Origin: Novosphingobium jiangmenense
GTDB lineage: Bacteria > Pseudomonadota > Alphaproteobacteria > Sphingomonadales > Sphingomonadaceae
Assembly: GCF_015694345.1 (NCBI RefSeq)
Contig: NZ_JADQDC010000018.1
Span: 1-57,573, forward strand
Length of the DNA: 57,573 nt
Reading direction: 5' to 3'
A model generated the notes under the pieces. It had not been told where the DNA came from, did no database searches, and saw only the letters and a list, made by a program, of their open reading frames with translations. A program made the translations under genes and the position numbers. Shown here piece after piece: positions 15,737 to 23,271 of this stretch; positions within the stretch are counted from its first letter, which is position 1, and each line of letters starts with the position of its first letter.

Positions 15737-16482
15737 CCGACCTTTCGGGCAAGCACATCGTCATAACCGGCGCCTCCACCGGCATCGGCCGTGCCACGGC
15801 GACGGTCTGCGCCGCTGCGGGCGCGCGCCTCACCCTGATCGCCCGCCGCGCCGATCTGCTCGAGCAGGCAGCGCGTGACCTTGGCGGCAGCACCGCCTTC
15901 GCCACCGCCGACGTTGCGGACAAGGCCGCGCTTCAGGCGGCGCTCGACCATGCCGTCACCGCCAATGGCCCGATCGACGGCCTGTTCCTCAACGCGGGCA
16001 TTGGCGGCATGTTCGCACCGGTCGAGCACTACACCGACGAGGCGTTCGATGCCGTGATGGCGGTGAACCTCAAGGGCGTGCTTTGGGCGATCCAGCACGT
16101 CCTGCCTGCCATGAAGGAGCGCGGCACCGGCGCGATCCTCGTCACCGGCAGCCTTGCCAGCGAGCGGGGATTGCCGATGAACGCGGGCTATGTCGCCAGC
16201 AAACACGCCGTCCTCGGCCTGTCGCGCGCCGTCGCCAACGAAGCGGCCGAATTCGGCGTGCGCTGCAATTGCATCGTCCCCGGGCTGATCGAGACGCCGA
16301 TGCTTGACGGCCTGCCGCCCGAGGCTGCTTCCCAGATGGCCAGGGCCGTGCCGCAGGGCCGCACCGGTCAGCCCGAAGAGCTGGCCAAGGTTGCCGCGTT
16401 CCTCCTTTCCGACGCCGCGAGCCACGTTACCGCCCAGAGCTGGGCGGTGGACGGCGGCATGCTCGGCACAATGCGAGTCTGA
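15733..16482 (+). CDS. Short-chain dehydrogenase/reductase (SDR)
   Basis: Predicted 249-residue classical SDR. It has the cofactor motif GASTGIGRA at residues 11-19, NAGIGG, the catalytic serine in TGSLAS and the YVASK tyrosine-lysine pair, followed by VPGLIETPM. The start is GTG overlapping the preceding stop. SDRs in lignin-dimer pathways oxidise the alpha-hydroxyl of beta-O-4 compounds before a GST cuts the ether; the LigF-like gene that follows five bases after the stop fits that order. The protein is shorter than, and not clearly the same as, the LigD/LigL dehydrogenases, so the substrate is inferred from context only. Confidence 0.88.
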   Translation: MTDLSGKHIVITGASTGIGRATATVCAAAGARLTLIARRADLLEQAARDLGGSTAFATADVADKAALQAALDHAVTANGPIDGLFLNAGIGGMFAPVEHYTDEAFDAVMAVNLKGVLWAIQHVLPAMKERGTGAILVTGSLASERGLPMNAGYVASKHAVLGLSRAVANEAAEFGVRCNCIVPGLIETPMLDGLPPEAASQMARAVPQGRTGQPEELAKVAAFLLSDAASHVTAQSWAVDGGMLGTMRV

Positions 16483-16486
16483 AACG

Positions 16487-17263
16487 ATGGCCCTGAAGTA
16501 CTACCACGCCGAACCGCTGGCGAATTCGCTTAAGTCGATGGTCCCGCTCAAGGAGAAGGACCTCGCCTACGAGAGCATCTACGTCGATCTGCACAAGTTC
16601 GAACAGCACCAGCCGTGGTTCACCGCGATCAATCCCGAAGGCCAGGTGCCCGTGCTCGACCATGATGGCACGATCATCACCCACACCACGGTGATCAACG
16701 AATACCTCGAGGACGTCTTCCCCGATGCCCAACCCGCCGATGCGCCCTTGCGTCCGCGCGATGCGGTGGGCGCGGCGCGGATGCGTTACTGGAACAAGTT
16801 CATCGACGAGCACGTGATGAACTTCGTCTCGATGCACGGCTGGCATCGCATGGTCGGCGTTATCGCGCGCAACATCGAAAGCGGCGATTTCGAGAAGCTG
16901 CTCGAGAGCATCCCGCTGCCCGACCAGCGCAAGAAATGGGCAACGGCACGCTCCGGCTTCTCCGAGGCGGACCTCGCCAACGCTATTGCCAAGATCGAAT
17001 ACGCGCTGGCCAAGGTAGAGGCGCAGTTGGGTGAGACCAGTTGGCTGGCAGGCGAGACCTACACCCTTGCCGACATCAACTTTTATTCGCACTGCGGCAT
17101 GATGGTCGAACGCATGTTCCCCGAAATGGAAGTGGCAACCCGCTTCCCCCGCTTGTGCGAATGGCGCGATCGCGTCACCGCCCGCCCTGCTGTTGCCGAA
17201 GCTCTGAAGAGCGAGGATCGCACCGCGCCGGGCCTGCGCACCTGGTCGGGGCATGTGCGCTGA
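16487..17263 (+). CDS. LigF-like glutathione S-transferase (candidate beta-etherase)
   Basis: Predicted 258-residue GST that recalls LigF of Sphingobium SYK-6 along most of its length. Shared features from memory are the start YYHAEPLANSLKSMVPLKEK, VDLHKFEQHQPWF, NPEGQVPVLDHDG, TVINEYLEDVFP, and the helical domain with WHRMVGVIARNI and LPDQRKKWATARSGF. LigF cuts the beta-aryl ether of alpha-keto lignin dimers with glutathione. The gene lies between an SDR and a hydrolase in one operon. A lyase that removes glutathione from the product (LigG-type) is not obvious, unless the divergent GST at 8332-9117 does this. Confidence 0.87.
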   Translation: MALKYYHAEPLANSLKSMVPLKEKDLAYESIYVDLHKFEQHQPWFTAINPEGQVPVLDHDGTIITHTTVINEYLEDVFPDAQPADAPLRPRDAVGAARMRYWNKFIDEHVMNFVSMHGWHRMVGVIARNIESGDFEKLLESIPLPDQRKKWATARSGFSEADLANAIAKIEYALAKVEAQLGETSWLAGETYTLADINFYSHCGMMVERMFPEMEVATRFPRLCEWRDRVTARPAVAEALKSEDRTAPGLRTWSGHVR

Positions 17264-18000
17264 TGGCCGGTTTCGTTCTGATCCATGGGTCCTGGCATGG
17301 TGGCTGGTGCTTCGATCCTGTCGTGGAAATCCTGCGCGCGCGCGGGCACACCGTTGTCGCGCCGACATTGCCCGGCATGGGCGGCACCGCGGAGGAAATG
17401 GCCGCAGTCACGCTTGATGACTGGGGCGAATTTGCTGCGCAGCATTGCCGTGATCTGAAGGCGCTGGGCGTCGGCCCGGTCGTGCTTGCTGGACACTCGC
17501 GCGGAGGGCTTGTCGTGTCCACGGCAGCGGAACGTGATCCGTCGGCGATGGACGCCATCGTCTACATCTGCGCGATGATGCTGCCCGCCGGCATGAGCCG
17601 CGCCGAGTTCAAGGAACTCGAAGGCCCGAACCCGGCATTCGATGCCATCATTTCGAAGGTCCACGGCGGCGTGGCGACGGTGATCGACACGGCCAATGCT
17701 GCACCGGTGTTCGCACAAGTCTCGCCGCCCGATCTGGTCACAGCGGCAATGGCGCGCCTCATGGCCGAACCGCACGCGCCGCGTTCGGAGAAGATCGTGG
17801 TGACCCCCGACCGCTGGGGCAGCCTGCCGCGCACTTACGTCGAATGCACGCTCGACCGGACGATCCCGATCGAAAGCCAGCGCCGCATGATCGCGATGTC
17901 CCCCGGCGCGAACGTGGTCACGCTGGAGGCGGATCACAGCCCCTACTTGTCGAAGCCCGAGGAACTGGCCGACGCGCTGGAAGCGGCAATCCCGGCCTAA
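17263..18000 (+). CDS. Alpha/beta hydrolase
   Basis: Predicted 245-residue alpha/beta hydrolase resembling plant-type esterases and hydroxynitrile lyases. It begins FVLIHGSWHGGWCF (oxyanion region), has the nucleophile elbow GHSRGG with the serine, and the histidine in LEADHSPYLSKPEEL; an aspartate in ECTLDRTIP completes the triad. The start overlaps the stop of the LigF-like gene (TGATG), so the two are co-translated. It may hydrolyse an ester, thioester or lactone intermediate. It converges on the VOC gene with a four-base overlap of the ends and no terminator between them. A second, similar hydrolase lies at 21843-22511. Confidence 0.87.
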   Translation: MAGFVLIHGSWHGGWCFDPVVEILRARGHTVVAPTLPGMGGTAEEMAAVTLDDWGEFAAQHCRDLKALGVGPVVLAGHSRGGLVVSTAAERDPSAMDAIVYICAMMLPAGMSRAEFKELEGPNPAFDAIISKVHGGVATVIDTANAAPVFAQVSPPDLVTAAMARLMAEPHAPRSEKIVVTPDRWGSLPRTYVECTLDRTIPIESQRRMIAMSPGANVVTLEADHSPYLSKPEELADALEAAIPA

Positions 18001-18398
18001 TCGCCGAAGAAGTTCAGTTCCAGCAGCACGTTGTTCGGGTCTGCGGTGAAGATCTGCCGCAGCCCGATGGCTTCGACGAGGTTGGTCTGGGAATCCAGCC
18101 CCATCGCGCCGATCCGTCGCATGGTTTCGTCGTAGCCCGAACAGTTGAGCGCGACGTGATGGATCGCTCCGGTCAGCGATCCCGGTTGCACCTCGCGGTC
18201 ATAGGCGCGTGGGCAGTCCACGGCGTTGATGTGCACGATCGCCTTGCCGCCCGCATCGTACATCCACTGCGCATTCTGCGGGGTAAGGGGTGGAGGACCA
18301 TCCCGCCGTTCCAGCCCGAGCAGCGCCTTGTAGAATTCCGCCGTCTCGTCGAGCCGGTCGGTGATGATGTTGACGTGATCGAGCGCGTTGACCTGCAT
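17997..18398 (-). CDS. VOC (glyoxalase/dioxygenase-fold) family protein
   Basis: Predicted 133-residue vicinal-oxygen-chelate protein. It has the paired beta-alpha-beta pattern: LDHVNIITDRLDETAEFYKA at the start, then IHHVALNCSGYDETMRRI and LRQIFTADPNNVLLELNF. Candidate metal ligands are His9, a glutamine or histidine in the middle and the last glutamate (LLELNF). Such proteins include extradiol dioxygenases of type I, glyoxalases and epimerases; at this single-module length a lyase, isomerase or binding role is more likely than ring cleavage. The ATG at 18398 has GGGAGAG upstream. It is transcribed with purU, 75 bp downstream of it, from the divergent promoter near 19400. Confidence 0.8.
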   Translation of the reverse strand: MQVNALDHVNIITDRLDETAEFYKALLGLERRDGPPPLTPQNAQWMYDAGGKAIVHINAVDCPRAYDREVQPGSLTGAIHHVALNCSGYDETMRRIGAMGLDSQTNLVEAIGLRQIFTADPNNVLLELNFFGD

Positions 18399-18473
18399 TT
18401 TTTCTCTCCCGCAGCAAAACGGCGGCGCAGGCATCGTGCCCCCGCCGCCGCCTGAACTCAATGGACCAAAGCG

Positions 18474-19328
18474 TCAGCTCTTGAACACGACGGTCTTGTT
18501 GCCGTTGACCAGTGCGCGGTCTTCGAGGTGCAGGCGCACCGCTTCGGCGAGCACCCGGCGCTCCACGTCGCGGCCCTTGCGGACGAGGTCCTCGGGGCTG
18601 TCGGCATGGGTCACGGTCTCCACGTCCTGATGGATGATCGGACCTTCGTCGAGGTCCGCCGTCACGTAGTGGCCGGTTGCGCCGATCATCTTCACGCCGC
18701 GCGCATGCGCCTGGTGATAGGGCTTGGCGCCCTTGAAGCTCGGCAGGAACGAGTGGTGGATGTTGATGCAACGGCCCGCAAGGAACGCGGTAAGATCGTC
18801 CGAGAGGATCTGCATGTAGCGCGCCAGCACCACCAGCTCGGCGCCCGTCTCGGTAACGATGCGCTTCACTTCGGCTTCCTGTTGCGGCTTGGTCTCCTTG
18901 GTGATCGGCAGGTGGTAGTAGGGCACGTCGCCGATCAGCGAAATCGACAGCGCTTCCTTGGGGTGATTGCCGAGGATCGCCACGACTTCCATCGGCAGCT
19001 CGCCGATTCGCGTGCGGTAGAGCAGGTCGCCCAGACAGTGGTCGAACTTGCTGACCATCAGCACGACCTTCCGCTTCACCGCGGTGTCGCGCATGTTCCA
19101 TTCCATGCCGTAGTCGTCGGCCACTGGCGCGAATGCTGCGCGGAATGCGTCGATCCCGGTCTCGCCCGGATCGAACACCACGCGCATGAAGAACTTGCCA
19201 CTCAGCGCGTCATCGAATTGCTGCGCCTCGCGGATATTGCCGCCCGCTTCATAGAGGTTGCCCGTCACCCGGGCCACGATCCCCGGCTTGTCCTGGCATG
19301 ACAGCGTCAAAATCAGCGATGCGCTCAT
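18474..19328 (-). CDS. purU: Formyltetrahydrofolate deformylase
   Basis: Predicted 284-residue PurU, which hydrolyses 10-formyl-tetrahydrofolate to formate and free tetrahydrofolate. The N-terminal ACT domain (residues about 5-85, starting LILTLSCQDKPGIVARVTG) is followed by a formyltransferase domain with NIHHSFLPSFKGAKPYHQA and GATGHYVTADLDEGPIIHQD, which contains the catalytic Asn-His-Asp set. The start at 19328 has GGGAGAG before it. It is divergent from ligM across about 150 bp. In this place it probably returns tetrahydrofolate for O-demethylation and lets the methyl carbon leave as formate, instead of its usual role in purine supply. Confidence 0.92.
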   Translation of the reverse strand: MSASLILTLSCQDKPGIVARVTGNLYEAGGNIREAQQFDDALSGKFFMRVVFDPGETGIDAFRAAFAPVADDYGMEWNMRDTAVKRKVVLMVSKFDHCLGDLLYRTRIGELPMEVVAILGNHPKEALSISLIGDVPYYHLPITKETKPQQEAEVKRIVTETGAELVVLARYMQILSDDLTAFLAGRCINIHHSFLPSFKGAKPYHQAHARGVKMIGATGHYVTADLDEGPIIHQDVETVTHADSPEDLVRKGRDVERRVLAEAVRLHLEDRALVNGNKTVVFKS

Positions 19329-19407
19329 CAAAATCTCTCCCGTCTCAATCGCGCTAAGGGCTGCACTCATCCGGCGCAACATTTCCCATTGCGAATCTCG
19401 AAGGAGA

Positions 19408-19426
19408 TTGTATGTGTTGCATACAA
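19408..19426. promoter_or_regulatory. Perfect inverted repeat in the purU/ligM divergent promoter
   Basis: TTGTATG-TGTTG-CATACAA has exact seven-base arms and a five-base spacer. It lies between divergent purU (start 19328) and ligM (start 19479), 53 bp before the ligM start. The ATTGTATGCA-type half-sites suggest a GntR- or MarR-class repressor, but the class is a guess. It shares the core GTATGTGTT with the operator at 7480-7496. A possible -35/-10 pair is TTGCGA at 19389 and TATGTG at 19411, which would place the repeat over the -10. Confidence 0.65.
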
Positions 19427-19478
19427 GTTTTTCAACGTGTCTTTTTCAACCTGCCATTCACAAGTCGGGAGAGTTACC

Positions 19479-20876
19479 ATGGCAAAGAACCTCGAAGAGG
19501 TAATCCAGCAAGGCGGCAACGTCGTCGAGATGCTGCGCAACTCGCAGCTCGGTGCCTATGTCTATCCGGTCGTCGCACCGGAATTCTCGAACTGGCGCAG
19601 CGAACAGTGGGCATGGCAGCACAGCGCCGTCCTGTTCGACCAGTCGCACCACATGGTGAACCTCTACATCCGTGGCAAGGACGCTCACAAGCTGCTGTCC
19701 GACACCATGATCAACAGCTCCAAGGGCTGGACGGTCAACAAGGCCAAGCAGTACGTGCCGACCACGCCTTACGGCCATGTCATCGGTGACGGCATCATCT
19801 TCTGGGAAGAAGAGGAAAGCTTCACCTACGTCGGCCGCGCGCCTGCTTCGAACTGGCTGCGCTACCACGCGGCGACCGGTGGCTACGATTGCGAGATCGA
19901 GCTGGACGACCGTTCGCCGATGCGCCCGATGGGCAAGCCCGTCAGCCGCAAGGAATGGCGCTTCCAGATCCAGGGCCCGAACGCATGGGCGGTGATCGAG
20001 AAGCTGCATGGCGGTCCGCTGGAGCAGCTCAAGTTCTTCAACATGAGCACCATGAACATCGCCGGCAAGACCGTGCGCACGCTGCGCCACGGCATGTCGG
20101 GCGCACCCGGCCTCGAAATCTGGGGTCCCTATGCCGAGCAGGAAGAAATCCGCGCCGCCATTCTGGAGGCTGGCAAGGAATTCGGCCTGATCGCGTGCGG
20201 CAGCCGCGCCTATCCTTCGAACACGCTGGAATCCGGCTGGATCCCGTCGCCGCTGCCCGCCATCTACACCGGCGAAAAGCTCAAGGGCTTCCGCGAATGG
20301 CTCGGTGCCGACAGCTACGAAGCGACCGGTTCGATCGGCGGTTCGTTCGTCTCCGACAACATCGAGGACTACTACCTCAACCCGTGGGAGCTGGGTTACG
20401 GCAACTTCGTCAAGTTCGACCATGACTTCCACGGTCGCGAAGCTCTCGAAGCCCTCAACCCTGCCGAGCAGCGCAAGAAGGTGACGCTCGCCTGGAACCC
20501 CGAGGACATGGCCAAGATCATGGCCTCGCTGTTCAACCCCGATGGCGACCAGTACAAGTTCTTCGACACCCCGCTCGCGAACTATGCCTCGTCGAACTAC
20601 GACCGCGTCGTCGATGCAGGCGGCAAGACCGTCGGCTTCTCGATGTTCACCGGCTACTCGTACAACGAGAAGCAGGCGCTCAGCCTCGCCACGATCGATC
20701 CGGAAATCCCGGTCGGCACCGAGCTGCGCGTCGTGTGGGGTGAAGAGAACGGCGGTACCCGCAAGACCACCGTCGAGCCGCACAAGCAGATCGAGGTCCG
20801 CGCGATCGTCTCGCCGGTTCCCTACAGCCGCGTCGCTCGCGAAAACTACGCCGAAGGCTGGCGTACCGCTCGCTGA
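19479..20876 (+). CDS. ligM: Tetrahydrofolate-dependent vanillate/3-O-methylgallate O-demethylase
   Basis: Predicted 465-residue member of the GcvT/LigM family, closely resembling LigM of Sphingobium SYK-6 (471 residues). LigM moves the aromatic methoxyl methyl group of vanillate or 3-O-methylgallate to tetrahydrofolate, giving protocatechuate or gallate and 5-methyl-THF. Near-identical stretches recalled from LigM include GAYVYPVVAPEFSNWR, KLLSDTMINS, TPYGHVIGDGIIF, RPMGKPV and GSRAYPSNTLESGWIPSPLP. The residues reported to matter in LigM are present with an offset of two: His58, Arg120 (GRAPASNW) and Tyr245 (SRAYPSN). The ATG has CGGGAGAG in front. metF follows 80 bp on. This gene is the best anchor for reading the whole region as methoxylated-aromatic catabolism. 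The syringate demethylase DesA is a paralogue, so substrate range needs testing. Confidence 0.93.
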   Translation: MAKNLEEVIQQGGNVVEMLRNSQLGAYVYPVVAPEFSNWRSEQWAWQHSAVLFDQSHHMVNLYIRGKDAHKLLSDTMINSSKGWTVNKAKQYVPTTPYGHVIGDGIIFWEEEESFTYVGRAPASNWLRYHAATGGYDCEIELDDRSPMRPMGKPVSRKEWRFQIQGPNAWAVIEKLHGGPLEQLKFFNMSTMNIAGKTVRTLRHGMSGAPGLEIWGPYAEQEEIRAAILEAGKEFGLIACGSRAYPSNTLESGWIPSPLPAIYTGEKLKGFREWLGADSYEATGSIGGSFVSDNIEDYYLNPWELGYGNFVKFDHDFHGREALEALNPAEQRKKVTLAWNPEDMAKIMASLFNPDGDQYKFFDTPLANYASSNYDRVVDAGGKTVGFSMFTGYSYNEKQALSLATIDPEIPVGTELRVVWGEENGGTRKTTVEPHKQIEVRAIVSPVPYSRVARENYAEGWRTAR

Positions 20877-20893
20877 GCCCAACCAGAATGGCA

Positions 20894-20925
20894 CCGCCCG
20901 GATTGCTGCAAAGGCAACCGGGCGG
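20894..20925 (+). other. Hairpin between ligM and metF
   Basis: CCGCCCGG and CCGGGCGG arms with partly paired interior (ATTGC/GCAA) form a stable stem 17 bp after the ligM stop. No T-run follows. It probably protects the 3' end of the ligM message or lowers downstream expression rather than stopping transcription. Confidence 0.5.
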
Positions 20926-20956
20926 ACTGCCTTGAACGATTGAGAGGATCCCGCAC

Positions 20957-21838
20957 ATGGCAGCACCGCTTATCCATCCCAACTGGGACAAGGCGCCCGA
21001 CGGGATCACCGATGGCTTCAGCCTCGAGATGACCGCGAAGGACGAGGCCTCGCTGCGCGACGCCGCCCCGCTCATCCCGGCAGAAACCCCCGTCGCCGTC
21101 ACCTTCCTCCCCGGCGAGGACGTCGCCGCCCGCGTTACCGCCACTGTCGCGGTGCGCCAGCTCGGCTTCGAGCCGATGCCCCATTTCTCCGCCCGCCGGA
21201 TCACCTCCGAGGACGATTTCGAAGGCTACCTTCGCGCCGTGGTCGAACAGGCCGGCGTGACGCGCTGCTTCATCGTCGCGGGCGATCCGCCCGAGCCGGT
21301 CGGCCCTTACTTCGACACCTCCGCCTTGATCGCCACCGGCGCGTTCGAGCGTTCCGGCATCAAGGCCATCGGCATCGGCGGGCACCCGGAAGGGCACCCC
21401 AACATGACCGAGGCCGAGTGCTGGGCGGTCCTCGAAAAGAAGGTGGCAGACATCACTGCGCGCGGCATGGCCCCGCTGATCGTCACCCAGTTCGGCTTCG
21501 ATCCCGATGCCTTCCTCGCCTGGCTCAAGGAACTGCGCGCGCGCGGCATCGATGCGCCCGTGCGCATCGGCGTGCCGGGGCCTGCGGGGATCAAGCGCCT
21601 GCTCGCCTTCGCCGCCCGCTGCGGCGTCGGCGCGTCGACCTCGGTGCTCAAGAAGTACGGCATCTCGGTCACGAACCTGCTGGGCACGGCAGGGCCGGAC
21701 AAGCTCGTCGATGCCTTTGCGCGCGGCCTCGGCCCCGAGCACGGCAAGGTGCGCCTGCACTTCTATCCCTTCGGCGGCCTGACCAAGACGCTCGAATGGA
21801 TCCACGGCTACAACAAGAAGCACGGCATCGGAGCCTGA
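20957..21838 (+). CDS. metF: Methylenetetrahydrofolate reductase-type protein
   Basis: Predicted 293-residue MetF-family TIM barrel with FAD, which interconverts 5-methyl- and 5,10-methylene-tetrahydrofolate. Recognisable segments are FSLEMTAKDEASL, PVAVTFLPGED, CFIVAGDPPEPVGPY, GIGGHPEGHPN, LIVTQFGFDPDAFLAWL, VRIGVPGPAGIKRLL and LHFYPFGGLTKTLEWI. It sits directly after ligM, as in SYK-6, where metF adjoins ligM. Here it likely works in the oxidative direction, taking the methyl group that LigM loads on tetrahydrofolate back to methylene-THF. GAGAGGATC precedes the ATG. A biosynthetic methionine metF probably exists elsewhere in the genome. Confidence 0.9.
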   Translation: MAAPLIHPNWDKAPDGITDGFSLEMTAKDEASLRDAAPLIPAETPVAVTFLPGEDVAARVTATVAVRQLGFEPMPHFSARRITSEDDFEGYLRAVVEQAGVTRCFIVAGDPPEPVGPYFDTSALIATGAFERSGIKAIGIGGHPEGHPNMTEAECWAVLEKKVADITARGMAPLIVTQFGFDPDAFLAWLKELRARGIDAPVRIGVPGPAGIKRLLAFAARCGVGASTSVLKKYGISVTNLLGTAGPDKLVDAFARGLGPEHGKVRLHFYPFGGLTKTLEWIHGYNKKHGIGA

Positions 21839-21842
21839 GGCG

Positions 21843-22511
21843 ATGACCGACTTCGTCCTCGTGCACGGCGCATGGGGCGGCAGCTTCGCGTGGGATCGGC
21901 TCAAGGCCGATCTCGTCGCGGCGGGCCACCGCGTGCTTGCCGCAGACCTCACCGGGCTTGGCCGCCGCAAGGCCGAGTTCCACCCCGGCATCACGCTGAC
22001 CACGCATATCGACGATGTCTGCGCCCAGATCGCCGAAGCCGGTTTCGACCGCTTCGTGCTGGTCGGCCATTCCTGGGGCGGCATGGTCATCACCGGCGTC
22101 GCCACATGTCTGGGTGCGCGGATCGATGCGATCGTCTATGTCGATGCCTTCCTGCCCAAGGACGGCCAGTCGCTGTGGGACCTGACCGGGCAGTGGGAGC
22201 ATGATCACTACATCGGCAGCCAGAAGCACAAGCCCGGCGCCGTCTCGCCGCTCCCCGGCCTCGAAAGCCCGGTCCTGTCGGACCATCCACTGCTGACCCT
22301 GGTCGAGGCGGTGCGCTTCACCGGCGAGGAAGCGAAGATACCCCGCCACGTCTACATTTTCGCAAACGGTTGGAGCCCGTCACCCTTCGGCAAGTTCGCC
22401 GATGCGGTGCAGGACGATCCGGCGTGGGAATATCACGAGGCCGAAGCCAGCCACAACGTGATGGGCGATCAGCCCGAGCAGTTGTTCGAAATCGTGCTGG
22501 GCTGCGCCTAG
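21843..22511 (+). CDS. Alpha/beta hydrolase
   Basis: Predicted 222-residue alpha/beta hydrolase with FVLVHGAWGGSFAWDRL at the start, GHSWGG around the nucleophile serine and a histidine in AEASHNVMGDQPEQL. It belongs to the same small esterase/hydroxynitrile-lyase-like group as the protein at 17263-18000 but is not a close copy. The start follows the metF stop by four bases, so it is the third gene of the ligM unit. A dispersed repeat starts right at its stop codon. Its role could be ester or lactone hydrolysis of an aromatic intermediate; nothing in the sequence fixes the substrate. Confidence 0.85.
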   Translation: MTDFVLVHGAWGGSFAWDRLKADLVAAGHRVLAADLTGLGRRKAEFHPGITLTTHIDDVCAQIAEAGFDRFVLVGHSWGGMVITGVATCLGARIDAIVYVDAFLPKDGQSLWDLTGQWEHDHYIGSQKHKPGAVSPLPGLESPVLSDHPLLTLVEAVRFTGEEAKIPRHVYIFANGWSPSPFGKFADAVQDDPAWEYHEAEASHNVMGDQPEQLFEIVLGCA

Positions 22512-22634
22512 GCCCACCCCCAACCCCTCCCGCCTGCGGGAGGGGAGTTGAAACACCTGTTCCAGCCCTCCCGCAGGCGGGAGGGCCGCGAGACTTGGCG
22601 AGCCGTAGGCGAGTTTAGTCGCAGCGGGGTGGGC
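22512..22634. repeat. GC-rich double-hairpin dispersed repeat, copy 1
   Basis: Begins GCCCACCCCCAACCCCTCCC and ends GCAGCGGGGTGGGC, so its outer ends are inverted. Two inner hairpins pair CCCTCCCGC with GCGGGAGGG. It starts at the base after the hydrolase stop and ends two bases before the ribE stop, filling a convergent gap, where it could terminate both transcripts. Other copies: 30163-30284, 54160-54282 and 57227-57347. Confidence 0.85.
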
Positions 22635-22635
22635 A

Positions 22636-23259
22636 CTAGCCCTGCTGCGCCAGGCTCTGCATCCGCTTGAGGTAGCGCGCGAGCACGTCGATCTCGAGAT
22701 TGACCTTCGAACCGGGCTTGAGCGCCCCCATCGTTGTCACCTGTGCGGTGTGGGGGATGATGTTCAGCGCGAAGTGGCATGAGCCATCAGGCTGGTCGGC
22801 CACCTCGTTGACCGTCAGCGACACGCCATTGACGGTGATCGAGCCCTTGGCCGCGATGTAGGGCGCCAGCTCCTGCGGTGCCGAGATACCGAACTTCAGC
22901 GATGCGCCTTCCGGGCAGATGCCGACGACTTCGCCGACTGCGTCGACATGGCCGGTCACGATATGGCCGCCGAGTTCATCGCCCAGCTTGAGCGCGGGCT
23001 CAAGATTGAGCGGCGCTCCGACCGTCCACTGTTCCGGCGCGGTGCGGCTGACCGTCTCGCCCGAGACGTCCACCGCGAACCAGCCTTCTCCCGCAACGCC
23101 GCCCTTGTCGACCACGGTCAGGCACACGCCCGAGCAGGCGATCGAGGCGCCGATGGCGATCTTCGCCGGGTCCATCGCGCACGAGATCGTGATGTGGCGG
23201 TCGCCCTTGTCCTCGATGGCAAGGATGTTGCCGATTTCGGTGACGATCCCGGTGAACAT
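22636..23259 (-). CDS. ribE: Riboflavin synthase, alpha subunit
   Basis: Predicted 207-residue riboflavin synthase, which converts two 6,7-dimethyl-8-ribityllumazine molecules to riboflavin. It starts with the hallmark MFTGIVTEIG and shows the internal duplication: IACSGVCLTVV with ETVSRTAPEQW in the first barrel, and GSITVNGVSLTVN in the second, plus GHIVTGHVDAVG in between. AAGGAGA sits at ideal distance from the ATG. It follows ribD by 12 bp in a minus-strand operon. No FMN riboswitch pattern was seen upstream of the operon. Confidence 0.96.
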   Translation of the reverse strand: MFTGIVTEIGNILAIEDKGDRHITISCAMDPAKIAIGASIACSGVCLTVVDKGGVAGEGWFAVDVSGETVSRTAPEQWTVGAPLNLEPALKLGDELGGHIVTGHVDAVGEVVGICPEGASLKFGISAPQELAPYIAAKGSITVNGVSLTVNEVADQPDGSCHFALNIIPHTAQVTTMGALKPGSKVNLEIDVLARYLKRMQSLAQQG

Positions 23260-23271
23260 AAGAAATCTCCT

